Part shown: positions 1 to 7,042 of the stretch, piece by piece
Numbering within the stretch: position 1 is the stretch's first letter
Layout: each line of letters begins with the position of its first letter
Source: Deltaproteobacteria bacterium
GTDB taxonomy: Bacteria; Desulfobacterota; Binatia; HRBIN30; JACQVA1
Direction of reading: 5' to 3'
NCBI GenBank assembly: GCA_016210005.1
Contig: JACQVA010000141.1
Location: forward strand, 1 to 34,190
Length of the DNA stretch: 34,190 nt
The notes under the pieces: model-generated
The model's input: only the letters and a program-made list of their open reading frames with translations
Told to the model about the DNA's origin: nothing
Databases searched by the model: none
Made by a program: the position numbers and the translations under genes

Positions 1-6
1 CGGTAG

Positions 7-417
<411 letters not shown>

Positions 418-498
418 AGCTACGACGCCGAGCGACGGAAACGGTTTTGACTTCGCGCTGAAGCGACGAGAAGGGCCATCCGCCCGGATCCGCTCTCC

Positions 499-1182
499 TC
501 ACTCGGGCAGGCGGTACATATCAAACGTGCCGCTGAAACCGATCGGGACCGGAACGCCGGCGGCGATGGACAGGGCACCGGAGCTGAAGCGGCCGGTGAC
601 GAGGTCAGGCTCTTTGGTCCAGGCGTAGTAGGCCGCTGCCGCCCCAAGCGTGCCGGGGCCGGGATCGGAGGCCTCGAACGCGAACAGCGAGCCTGATCCT
701 TCCGGCGACTGCTTGTCGCTATCGGAATACGAATCGCGGCCGATGAAACGAAAGCCGGCCTTCACGATCTTTCCGGGATCCGTGCGCAGGCGGTGTGCAA
801 GCGCCGCAAGGTCGACTGGCGTCGGCTTCCATTCGCGCGACTGAGCATCGGCATTGCGGCGATCCTGTTCCAGCTCGTCCGGCAGTTTGAAGGTGAAGCG
901 TTGCGCCAGGAACTGCTCGGCTGTGCTGTCTATGCGGTACAAGGCGGAGAAGTTGGAGACGCGCTTTCCTGTTTCCTTCTCCACGATGACGTGAGTAACC
1001 ATGAACCAGGTGCCGCGCATGTCAGGGATGGTGCCGTAGGTCTTCGTGGTGTCGGCCTCGGGCAGGGTCTCGGGCCGGGTGGCGGCGGGTTGCGGCGGCT
1101 GGCTTTGCTTCGCGCTGCAGCCGGTTGTCACGATGATTACCGCCAGTCCGAGACCACTGATAACGTTACCATACCTTCCCAT
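499..1182 (-). CDS. Predicted lipoprotein of unknown function
   Basis: The 227-residue product starts with a short positively charged stretch and a hydrophobic segment ending in VTTGC, a plausible lipobox with Cys22 as the lipidated residue. The following 20 residues are rich in Pro, Gln and Thr, as in a lipoprotein tether. The mature part has no motif I recognise. It reads as a small globular domain (GTWFMVTHVIVEKETGKR near residue 60, and a C-terminal region rich in Gly and Ser that ends FSGTFDMYRLPE). The start is supported by an AGGAG sequence about nine bases upstream on the minus strand. The gene is convergent with the upstream protease gene and divergent from the VKOR-DsbA gene. The lipobox has Thr at position -3, which is less common than Leu. 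Function unknown. Confidence 0.75.
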   Translation of the reverse strand: MGRYGNVISGLGLAVIIVTTGCSAKQSQPPQPAATRPETLPEADTTKTYGTIPDMRGTWFMVTHVIVEKETGKRVSNFSALYRIDSTAEQFLAQRFTFKLPDELEQDRRNADAQSREWKPTPVDLAALAHRLRTDPGKIVKAGFRFIGRDSYSDSDKQSPEGSGSLFAFEASDPGPGTLGAAAAYYAWTKEPDLVTGRFSSGALSIAAGVPVPIGFSGTFDMYRLPE

Positions 1183-1349
1183 CGTCCGTTGCTCCTGTCG
1201 CGCGAGTATTCCGGCCGCGCCGCTCGCCGCGCGTGCCCACCCTCAGGTACCATGGCCGGTGGCGAGGCTCAACTCGGTCGCCAGAGGGCGGCCATCCTCC
1301 TAAGAGGGGCACGCTTCGTCGCGCCCTTCTTGCGGTAGTCAGTCAGTAG

Positions 1350-1366
1350 GGCAGGCTGTGCCTGCC
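1350..1366. repeat. Short perfect hairpin GGCAGGC/GCCTGCC
   Basis: A 7-bp perfect inverted repeat with a 3-base loop lies between the divergent lipoprotein and VKOR-DsbA genes. It has no T-run on either side, so it is not a convincing intrinsic terminator. It could be a small operator or a remnant of a dispersed palindromic repeat. Nothing else is evident in the 270-300 bases between these genes. Confidence 0.45.
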
Positions 1367-1478
1367 GCTCTTGTCGCGCCCGGAGTCGGCAGGGTCGGCA
1401 CCGTTCGCCGTAAACGCCGGATTAGGCAAGTCAGCCCACGGGTGACAAGCGCTGGTGAACCACGTAGAATCCGCCGCC

Positions 1479-2747
1479 ATGCCGCGGTCGAACCGCACTT
1501 CGATTGTAGCCCTCGCCAGCATCGTCCTATCCCTGATTGGGTTAGGGGTCAGCGTCGCTATCTATGCGCTGCACCGGCAACTGGCGGCGGATCCGAGTTT
1601 CGGAAGTTTCTGCAACGTCAACGAAGTGGTGAACTGCGACGTGGTGCTGACCAGCCAGTACGCCAAGGTGTTGGGGGTGCCGGTGGCAGCGTGGGCTGCC
1701 GGCTATTACCTAACGCTGGCGCTGTTGGCAGCGGTGGCTGGATACGGGGCGTGGCCCGGCGCGGCGGCGGCGTCCGTGCGCAACGCGCGCCAGGCAGCAG
1801 CAGCGGTGTTCGTGCTCGCCGGCTTCGGGTTGGTGTTCTCGGGTTACATGGCGGTGGTAGCGCTGGCGGTTATCCGCGCGGTCTGCCTGATGTGCGGCGC
1901 GCTGTATCTGGTGGCGCTGGGGTTGTTTGCTACGGGGTGGCGGCTGCGCCGGGCGTTCGCGGTTGAGTCGCGGGCGCTGGCCGCAGCGCGTGCTCGCCAA
2001 GATCGCTGGGTCATGGCCGGGGCCGCGGCGGCCACTGCCGCAGTGATTGCGGTGGGGGTGTGGGAGGCAATGGCACCCGCCTTGGCCAGCTTGCCGGCAA
2101 GTGAGATCGCCAAACGCAGCCCGGAGTTCTATCGCTGGTACGTGGCCCAGCCGGTGCTGCAAGTGCCGGCCGATGGCGGCAAGGAGCTGGGTCCGGCCGA
2201 TGCTCCGATCACCATTGTCGAGTACTCCGATTTCGAGTGCGGGCACTGTGCGGCCCTGGCCAAGAGCCTGCACCAAGCCCTGCCACGCTATCGCGGGCAA
2301 GTGCGCGTGGTGTTCCACCATTTCCCGCTCGACCGCGCCTGCAACCCGGCGGTGCCCAACGACTTCCATCGCAGCGCCTGCCGAGCCGCCGTCGCCGCCG
2401 AGTGCGCCGCCGAGCAAGAGCGGTTCTGGCCGTTCCATGACCTCATGTTCGCCAATCAGCAGCGCCTCGATGCCGCCAGCCTGCTGAAGTACGCCGAGCG
2501 AGTCGGCTGCGATCGCTCGCGGTTCGAGGCCTGTATCGAGACCGCCGCCGCTCGGGCGCGAGTCGAGCGCGACGTGCGCGCCGGTGTGGCGTTGGGGGTG
2601 GAATCGACGCCGACGTTCTTCGTCAACGGCCGCATCATCAAGGGCGCGCTCACACCCGAGCTCATGAGTTACGCCATCGCCCTGGCGCGCGCGGCACTGC
2701 CGAGCCTGCAATCCCCTGCACCCAAGCTCGCGGGCAGCACGCCGTAG
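1479..2747 (+). CDS. VKOR-DsbA fusion, membrane thiol oxidoreductase
   Basis: This 422-residue protein joins a vitamin K epoxide reductase domain (VKOR, a quinone-dependent membrane oxidase) to a periplasmic DsbA-like thioredoxin domain. The VKOR part has about four to five membrane segments in residues 8-190. It carries the loop cysteine pair C45 and C53 (FCNVNEVVNC) and the active-site CLMC at C136/C139. The thioredoxin part has the catalytic CGHC at C254/C257 within EYSDFECGHC and a cis-proline at about P378 in STPTFF. The two halves together should introduce disulfides into exported proteins and pass the electrons to quinone, replacing separate DsbA and DsbB. I prefer ATG 1479 to the in-frame GTG 1455 because it directly precedes the basic and hydrophobic N-terminus. 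Neither start has a clear ribosome binding site. The neighbouring exported proteins with paired cysteines are plausible clients. Confidence 0.93.
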   Translation: MPRSNRTSIVALASIVLSLIGLGVSVAIYALHRQLAADPSFGSFCNVNEVVNCDVVLTSQYAKVLGVPVAAWAAGYYLTLALLAAVAGYGAWPGAAAASVRNARQAAAAVFVLAGFGLVFSGYMAVVALAVIRAVCLMCGALYLVALGLFATGWRLRRAFAVESRALAAARARQDRWVMAGAAAATAAVIAVGVWEAMAPALASLPASEIAKRSPEFYRWYVAQPVLQVPADGGKELGPADAPITIVEYSDFECGHCAALAKSLHQALPRYRGQVRVVFHHFPLDRACNPAVPNDFHRSACRAAVAAECAAEQERFWPFHDLMFANQQRLDAASLLKYAERVGCDRSRFEACIETAAARARVERDVRAGVALGVESTPTFFVNGRIIKGALTPELMSYAIALARAALPSLQSPAPKLAGSTP

Positions 2748-2804
2748 ATGCCGGCCGCTGGGCTTGGTTGACCCGGCTGTTCGGCTGCTCTACGCTCGCC
2801 GCCA

Positions 2805-3176
2805 ATGGGCATTACGTACCTGCATGCTCAGTTGCGCCGGCCAGACGGACGCGGCCAGTCCTACGACTTGCGCTTGCTGGTTGACTCCGGGGCGATTTAC
2901 TCGGTGCTCCCGGAAAAGATCTGGCGCGCACTGCGTCTCAGACCCGTACGCAAAGTGGAGTTCACGCTGGCGGACGGCACGGCCATTGAGCGCGGAGTCT
3001 CGGAGTGCCGTTTCGAGATTCGAGAACATTGCGCCACGTCACCGGTCGTCCTCGGCGAAGGGCACGACGGCGCGCTGCTCGGAGCCGTGACGCTCGAGAC
3101 CCTCGGCCTCATGCTCAATCCACTGACGCGCGAGGTTCTCCCGATGCAGATGACCCTTTCACGCCTGCACCCGTGA
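2805..3176 (+). CDS. Clan AA retropepsin-like aspartic protease
   Basis: This complete 123-residue retropepsin-like protein begins MGITYLHAQL, the usual N-terminal strand of the family. It has the catalytic motif LVDSGAIYSVLP at about residues 27-38, the flap-region sequence TLADGTAIERG, the psi-loop-like LLGAVTLETLGL and a final NPLTREVLP. It belongs to the same superfamily as the protein at the window start, but the two are distant: here the second half has VTLETLGL instead of IPMEDMDL. Length and motif order match family members, which are expected to be soluble and dimeric. It follows the VKOR-DsbA gene by 57 bases and may share its transcript. The substrate is unknown, and such genes are often found alone without a conserved partner. 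Confidence 0.85.
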   Translation: MGITYLHAQLRRPDGRGQSYDLRLLVDSGAIYSVLPEKIWRALRLRPVRKVEFTLADGTAIERGVSECRFEIREHCATSPVVLGEGHDGALLGAVTLETLGLMLNPLTREVLPMQMTLSRLHP

Positions 3177-3246
3177 GCGGAGGCGCACACAGCGCGGCGT
3201 TACGCTTCGCAGGCTTGGTGCGCGTCAGGCAGTAGCCCTTTGGAGC

Positions 3247-3400
3247 GGCCCGGGTCGCTTTCGTGTTTTCGAGCTTTCGAGGTGTCGTGATTCTCTCGGC
3301 CGGAGGGCTCACGAAAGCACGAAATGGCGAAAGCACGAAACGGGAAGGCCCGGGTCGCGATCACGAGAGCACGAAACGCAGCGACTTCGGACAAACGAGT
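3247..3400. repeat. Short-period CGAAAGCA-type repeats with a 12-bp direct repeat
   Basis: The 237-base gap between the convergent protease and FG-GAP genes is filled with variants of ACGAAAGCACGAAA on one side and the complementary TTTCGTGTTTTCG on the other, so it can fold on itself. The 12-mer GGCCCGGGTCGC occurs at 3247-3258 and again at 3347-3358, exactly 100 bases apart. No reading frame here looks protein-like: the open frames are rich in Arg, Lys and Ser. It may serve as a bidirectional terminator region or be a degenerate dispersed repeat. Confidence 0.5.
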
Positions 3401-3413
3401 AGCTGCGGAACTC

Positions 3414-5180
3414 CTACAGGTGGAAGAGGCGCCGCAGCAAGTCGGGCACATCGGCGGCGTTGATTCGGCCGTCGTCGTTGGCATCAGCGCCGTCGCAGGG
3501 CGGAGCGGGGTCGAATAGGCGCTCGAACAATGCCGCCAAATCCGCGCTCGTAACCGTTGCATCGCAGTCGGCATCGCCCCGTGGCAGGCGTGGGGTCGGC
3601 GAAGGAGTGGCAGTGGCGGTTGGTGTGCCGGTACGTGTCGGAGTGCCGGTCTTGGTCGGAGTGCCGGTGCGCGTGGGCGTGCGGGTGTTGGTCGGCGTAC
3701 GAGTAGCGGTGCTGGTGCGGGTAGCTGTCGGTGTGCGGGTCGGTGTGGCGGTCGCGGTGAGCGTGGCAGTGCGCGTGGGCGTGCGCGTGGCGGTGGCGGT
3801 GCGCGTGGATGTCGGAGTTATCGTTGGGGTCCTCGTTCGGGTGAAGGTGGGTGTCGCGGTCGGTGTCGCGGTCGGCGTGAACGGCGGCGCCACACCGTTG
3901 CTCAGCACGACCGAGAGCGAGGTGCCGGTCTCGTCTCCGAGATCGACGGCAGCCAGGTCGGTGTAACCGTCGCCGTTGAGATCGGAGGCGCTCAGCGCGC
4001 TCGGCATTTGATCGAGTGCGGAGGCGATGCTGGCCGAGGCGAAAGTGGCGTCGCCGTTGCCCAGCCGGACCGCGATTGCACCATTTGTATCGTCCGGAGC
4101 GTCGAGCACGGCCAGGTCGGTGATCTCGTCGCGATTGAAATCGCCCGCTGCCATGGCCGGCCCGACGCCGGGGGTGAACAGCGGGGGCGCCGTGACGAAG
4201 GGATAGAACATCGGCGCAGCGAAAGCGAAGCCGCCTGGGCTGATGCCGGTATTGCGGTGAATGGCGACGCGGCCGTCGGCATTGAGGGCGGCAAGGTCAA
4301 GGCGGCCGTCGCGATCAAGGTCAGCCGCCACCAGCGTGAAGGGGTCGGCGGCAGTCGCAAGCAGAAGTGCAGGTTCAAACGGCATGCCCGAGGCGCTGCC
4401 GTTGTTGCGGTGCAGGGCGATGGCGTTCTCGCCCTGGAGCGCCACTGCCAGATCGCGCGCGCCGTCGCCATCGAAATCGCCGGCGGCCAAGGCGGTCGGG
4501 AGCGCGCCCGCCGGCGTGGTTGGGGTCGAGCCGGTGCCGAGCAGCGGTGATTGCTTCAGGAGCGAGCCACTTTGGCGCCGATAGAATGCGAGGAAACCGG
4601 TGCCGGAGTCGCCCGCGACCAGATCGAGCAAGCCATCACCACTGAAATCTGCGATCACGAGCGAGTCGAACGAGCAAGGTTGCGGCGGATCGGCCAGCTC
4701 GTTGCACACCGAGTTGGCCGGAAATGCGCCGTGCAATTTCAGCTCGCGGCCCTCGTAGACCCGCAGCACCGGCATGCCGCTGAAGCCCGCGAGGCCCTCG
4801 CCGGCGATGATGACGTCGGCGAGCGCGTCGTCCGGCGCCAGCGCAGCGACGGCCAGCGCATTCATGGCCAAGACGCCGCCGCTCAAAGTGATCTGCAGGT
4901 CCGGCGGTGCCACCGGTGTTTGTACCGCGAAGCTGCCGTCGCCGCGACCGAGAAAGAGATTGAGAGTGTTCTGGGCTTCGCTATTGATGCTGGCGCTGAC
5001 GAGATCGGCAATGCCATCGCCGCTGATGTCGCCGCCGGCAACGCCGACAGCGATAGCGCTGCTGGAGATGGGATAGGTGCGGCGCGGGCCGAAGGTGGCG
5101 CTCGGCGGCGCCGCGAAAAGCGGGCGCGGGAACAACGCGACGAACGCTGCCAGAGCGGTGATGGCTGCTGTTGCACGCAT
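3414..5180 (-). CDS. Secreted seven-bladed FG-GAP propeller with Pro-Thr linker and type I-like dockerin
   Basis: This is an exported protein of 588 residues. It has a signal peptide (residues 1-24, ending LFAA) and about seven FG-GAP/VCBS-type repeats with calcium-loop motifs such as GDFDGDGARDLA and DLDRDGRLDLA, enough for one integrin-type beta-propeller (one repeat, near DDALADVIIAG, is degenerate). A long Pro/Thr/Arg linker (about residues 430-530) follows, then a C-terminal pair of EF-hand-like loops (GDADCDATVTSADL and DANDDGRINAADV). That pair resembles a type I dockerin, the module that plugs into cohesins. I chose ATG 5180 over the longer frame from 5291 because it places the signal peptide at the N-terminus. 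The longer frame would also run over the dnaA promoter. There is no C-terminal membrane anchor. The Pro-Thr tract is highly repetitive and a likely site of length variation. Confidence 0.88.
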   Translation of the reverse strand: MRATAAITALAAFVALFPRPLFAAPPSATFGPRRTYPISSSAIAVGVAGGDISGDGIADLVSASINSEAQNTLNLFLGRGDGSFAVQTPVAPPDLQITLSGGVLAMNALAVAALAPDDALADVIIAGEGLAGFSGMPVLRVYEGRELKLHGAFPANSVCNELADPPQPCSFDSLVIADFSGDGLLDLVAGDSGTGFLAFYRRQSGSLLKQSPLLGTGSTPTTPAGALPTALAAGDFDGDGARDLAVALQGENAIALHRNNGSASGMPFEPALLLATAADPFTLVAADLDRDGRLDLAALNADGRVAIHRNTGISPGGFAFAAPMFYPFVTAPPLFTPGVGPAMAAGDFNRDEITDLAVLDAPDDTNGAIAVRLGNGDATFASASIASALDQMPSALSASDLNGDGYTDLAAVDLGDETGTSLSVVLSNGVAPPFTPTATPTATPTFTRTRTPTITPTSTRTATATRTPTRTATLTATATPTRTPTATRTSTATRTPTNTRTPTRTGTPTKTGTPTRTGTPTATATPSPTPRLPRGDADCDATVTSADLAALFERLFDPAPPCDGADANDDGRINAADVPDLLRRLFHL

Positions 5181-5281
5181 GCGCGCGCCAGATATAGCCG
5201 AGAAGCGCGCCCGAGGCGAAGAAAAAAATCTCGGCACTTCGCGCGCGTGCACGAATTCGCGCGCAATCCGAAAAAAAATTC

Positions 5282-5310
5282 TTGACTTCATTTTCGCGAG
5301 GGACTAATAC
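5282..5310 (+). promoter_or_regulatory. Sigma70-type promoter of dnaA
   Basis: TTGACT at 5282-5287 is separated by exactly 17 bases from TAATAC at 5305-5310. An A-run immediately upstream (5271-5279) could act as an UP element. Transcription should start near 5317 and give a leader of about 240 bases before dnaA. The 5' end of the divergent FG-GAP gene is about 100 bases away on the other side. The region is conspicuously AT-rich relative to the rest of the window. Confidence 0.75.
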
Positions 5311-5379
5311 GGGCGCCTCTTCGTTGTCTTTGACCGGAAATTTTCGAGCAGAAATGACTCTTGTCGGATGCGCGCGCTG

Positions 5380-5397
5380 CCTTCCTTGTGAGGAAGG
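5380..5397 (+). promoter_or_regulatory. Hairpin in the dnaA leader
   Basis: CCTTCCT and AGGAAGG form a perfect 7-bp stem with a 4-base loop within the predicted dnaA leader. The 3' arm is purine-rich (AGGAAGGAAGG) and resembles a ribosome-binding sequence. It could expose or hide an upstream initiation site, or merely shape the leader. No function is proven. Confidence 0.35.
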
Positions 5398-5480
5398 AAG
5401 GGCGGCGAGGTCGGGGGTGAACTGTGTACGAGGGTGTGGAGAGGCGGTGGAAGTTGGCGAGGTGGCGGTGAGTTACTGCG

Positions 5481-5500
5481 TTGTCCCCAGCTGGGGATAA
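5481..5500. promoter_or_regulatory. Head-to-head DnaA-box-like palindrome in the dnaA leader
   Basis: The 20-mer TTGTCCCCAGCTGGGGATAA is an almost perfect palindrome. Its two halves read TTGTCCCCA (plus strand) and TTATCCCCA (minus strand), each close to the DnaA box TTATCCACA with one or two changes. It lies 56 bases upstream of the dnaA start and about 165 bases downstream of the predicted transcription start, so bound DnaA could block its own transcript. I see only these two boxes, not a cluster, so this looks more like an autoregulatory site than a full origin. Confidence 0.55.
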
Positions 5501-5555
5501 CCAGCGCGCGCGCCGACAAGTTCGGGAGCAGATCGGCGCAGGGGGGTTGGGCACG

Positions 5556-6896
5556 ATGGCGGAACTGTGGTCGGCGGCTTTGCCGTTGCTGCGGCAACAG
5601 GTGGGTGAACGAAACTTCGTGACGTGGATCGAACCGATTCGCTGCACCAGCAACACCAGTGGCGTCGAGTTGGAGGTGCCGAATCGCTTCTTTCAGGAGT
5701 GGATCACCCGCCACTTCCTCAATGCCATTCGCTCCACCCTGGCGGCGGTGGCGGGCGAGCCGTGCGCGGTGCGTACTGTCATCAACGAGGGGTGGAGCGC
5801 GCCGCCGCTGCCGCCGCTACCCGCACGGCGCGAGCCCGCCCCGCCGCCGGCGCGGCGCACGGCCAAGATCGGCCACCTGGTGGCCCATTACACCTTCGAA
5901 ACTTTTGTCGTTGGTGACGCTAATCAGGTCGCTTACCAAGCCGCCATTGCCGTCGCCGAAGCTCCCGGCCGGCGCTTCAACCCGCTCTTCCTCCACGGCG
6001 GCGTCGGCTTGGGCAAGACCCACTTGGCCAACGCGCTGGCGCACGAGTTGCTCAAACGCAACCCGCGCCAACGCCTGGCCTCGCTCTCGGCCGAGAGCTT
6101 CATGAACTCGCTCATAACCTCGTTGCGCCAGGACCAGATGGCACAGTTTCGCGACCGCTTCCGTCACGTCGACGCCTTGATCCTCGACGATGTGCAGTTC
6201 CTCGCGGGCAAGGAGCGTACGCAGGAGGAGTTCTTCCACACCTTCAACAGTCTGTACGGCGGCGGCAAGCAGATCGTGCTCACGTCGGATAAAGCACCGG
6301 CGGCGATTGCCGGCCTAGAGCAACGCTTGAAAAGCCGTTTCGAGGGCGGGCTGATCGCCGACATTCACCCGCCGACGCTGGCGATGCGCGTGGAGATCGT
6401 TCGCCAGAAGGCTGCGGCGTTGGCCTGTAGCTTGCCCGAGGAGGTGGCTTGGTTGCTGGCGCGCACGGCCGGGGCGAGCGTGCGCGAGCTTGAAGGGGCA
6501 CTGACGCGCGTCCTGGCAGCGGCCACGCTGCGCGGTGTGGCCGTCACTATGGAGTTGGCGCAACAGGCGTTGCGGCCGCTGGCGCGGCAGGGCGCACCGG
6601 CCTCGGTCGAGCTGGTGCAAGAGGCCGTCAGCCGCCATTTCAAGATCTCGGTGGCCGATCTCAAGTCGCACCGGCGCGAGCGCAGCCTCACCCACGCCCG
6701 CCAGCTTGCCATGTACCTCAGCCGCGTGGTGGCGGATGCCTCGTTTCCCGCAATCGCGGAGAAGTTCGGCGGCCGTGATCATTCCACCGTCATGCATGCC
6801 GTGCGCGTGGTCGAGGAGCGGCGGACGGGTGACCCGGCACTGGCCGATCTCATAGTCTCACTCGAAGGCTCGCTGCGCAGCCGCTCGGCCGCCTGA
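5556..6896 (+). CDS. dnaA: Chromosomal replication initiator DnaA
   Basis: This is a full-length DnaA of 446 residues. Domain I is MAELWSAALPLLRQQ through about residue 85, followed by a short Pro/Ala/Arg-rich domain II. The AAA+ domain has Walker A GGVGLGKT (residues 148-155) and Walker B LILDDVQFL (Asp211/Asp212). The C-terminal DNA-binding domain has the box-recognition signature GGRDHSTVMHA near residue 405. ATG 5556 is chosen because domain I begins there and a G-rich AGGGGGG sequence lies just upstream; the longer frame from 5481 would start inside the palindrome. The protein should open the origin by ATP-dependent oligomerisation on DnaA boxes. No dnaN, recF, gyrB or rpmH is adjacent, which is unlike the classical origin region. 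It could be the only dnaA or a second copy. Confidence 0.96.
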   Translation: MAELWSAALPLLRQQVGERNFVTWIEPIRCTSNTSGVELEVPNRFFQEWITRHFLNAIRSTLAAVAGEPCAVRTVINEGWSAPPLPPLPARREPAPPPARRTAKIGHLVAHYTFETFVVGDANQVAYQAAIAVAEAPGRRFNPLFLHGGVGLGKTHLANALAHELLKRNPRQRLASLSAESFMNSLITSLRQDQMAQFRDRFRHVDALILDDVQFLAGKERTQEEFFHTFNSLYGGGKQIVLTSDKAPAAIAGLEQRLKSRFEGGLIADIHPPTLAMRVEIVRQKAAALACSLPEEVAWLLARTAGASVRELEGALTRVLAAATLRGVAVTMELAQQALRPLARQGAPASVELVQEAVSRHFKISVADLKSHRRERSLTHARQLAMYLSRVVADASFPAIAEKFGGRDHSTVMHAVRVVEERRTGDPALADLIVSLEGSLRSRSAA

Positions 6897-6924
6897 AGCG
6901 TGGCGCGCCGCGCGACGCCGCTGA

Positions 6925-6975
6925 GTCCTCTTGGTCCTCTTGGTCTTCTTCGTCCCTTTAGCCCTTCTTGTCGTC
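6925..6975. repeat. Nine-base pyrimidine tandem repeat
   Basis: Immediately after dnaA, units of GTCCTCTTG occur twice in tandem (6925-6942), followed by degenerate copies GTCTTCTTC and GTCGTCTTT. The plus strand is almost purely pyrimidine over about 50 bases. This might act as a weak terminator, form a triplex, or be a simple-sequence repeat. No coding function is visible in the 146-base gap. Confidence 0.5.
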
Positions 6976-7042
6976 TTTCTTGGCTGAAGATTGACAAACC
7001 CAACCGCCACAGGAAGAGTAGGCGGCCATTCGCGGGAGCACG

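Noticed and set aside
793-1338. 181-residue plus-strand frame opposite the lipoprotein gene
   Set aside because: The minus-strand frame has a lipobox and ribosome binding site. This one has only shadow composition.
1710-2711. Long antisense frame (333 residues) opposite the VKOR-DsbA gene
   Set aside because: It is Arg/Gly/Gln-rich without domains, and the plus-strand frame has all catalytic motifs. High GC makes such shadows common.
3600-3890. Regular repeats resembling a CRISPR array or minisatellite
   Set aside because: The units are six-base-scale codon repeats for Pro-Thr/Arg-Thr in frame with a protein. They have no constant repeat length and no unique spacers.
3460-3966. Open frame rich in Val-Gly-Val (168 residues) on the plus strand
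   Set aside because: It is the antisense reading of the Pro-Thr linker of the 3414-5180 gene. The same artefact appears opposite every Pro-Thr linker (for example 9166-9627, 11403-11681 and 24320-24544).
5181-5555. Complete chromosomal origin (oriC)
   Set aside because: Only one palindromic pair of imperfect DnaA boxes was found, with no cluster of boxes and no dnaN/gyrB context. An autoregulatory site is the safer reading.
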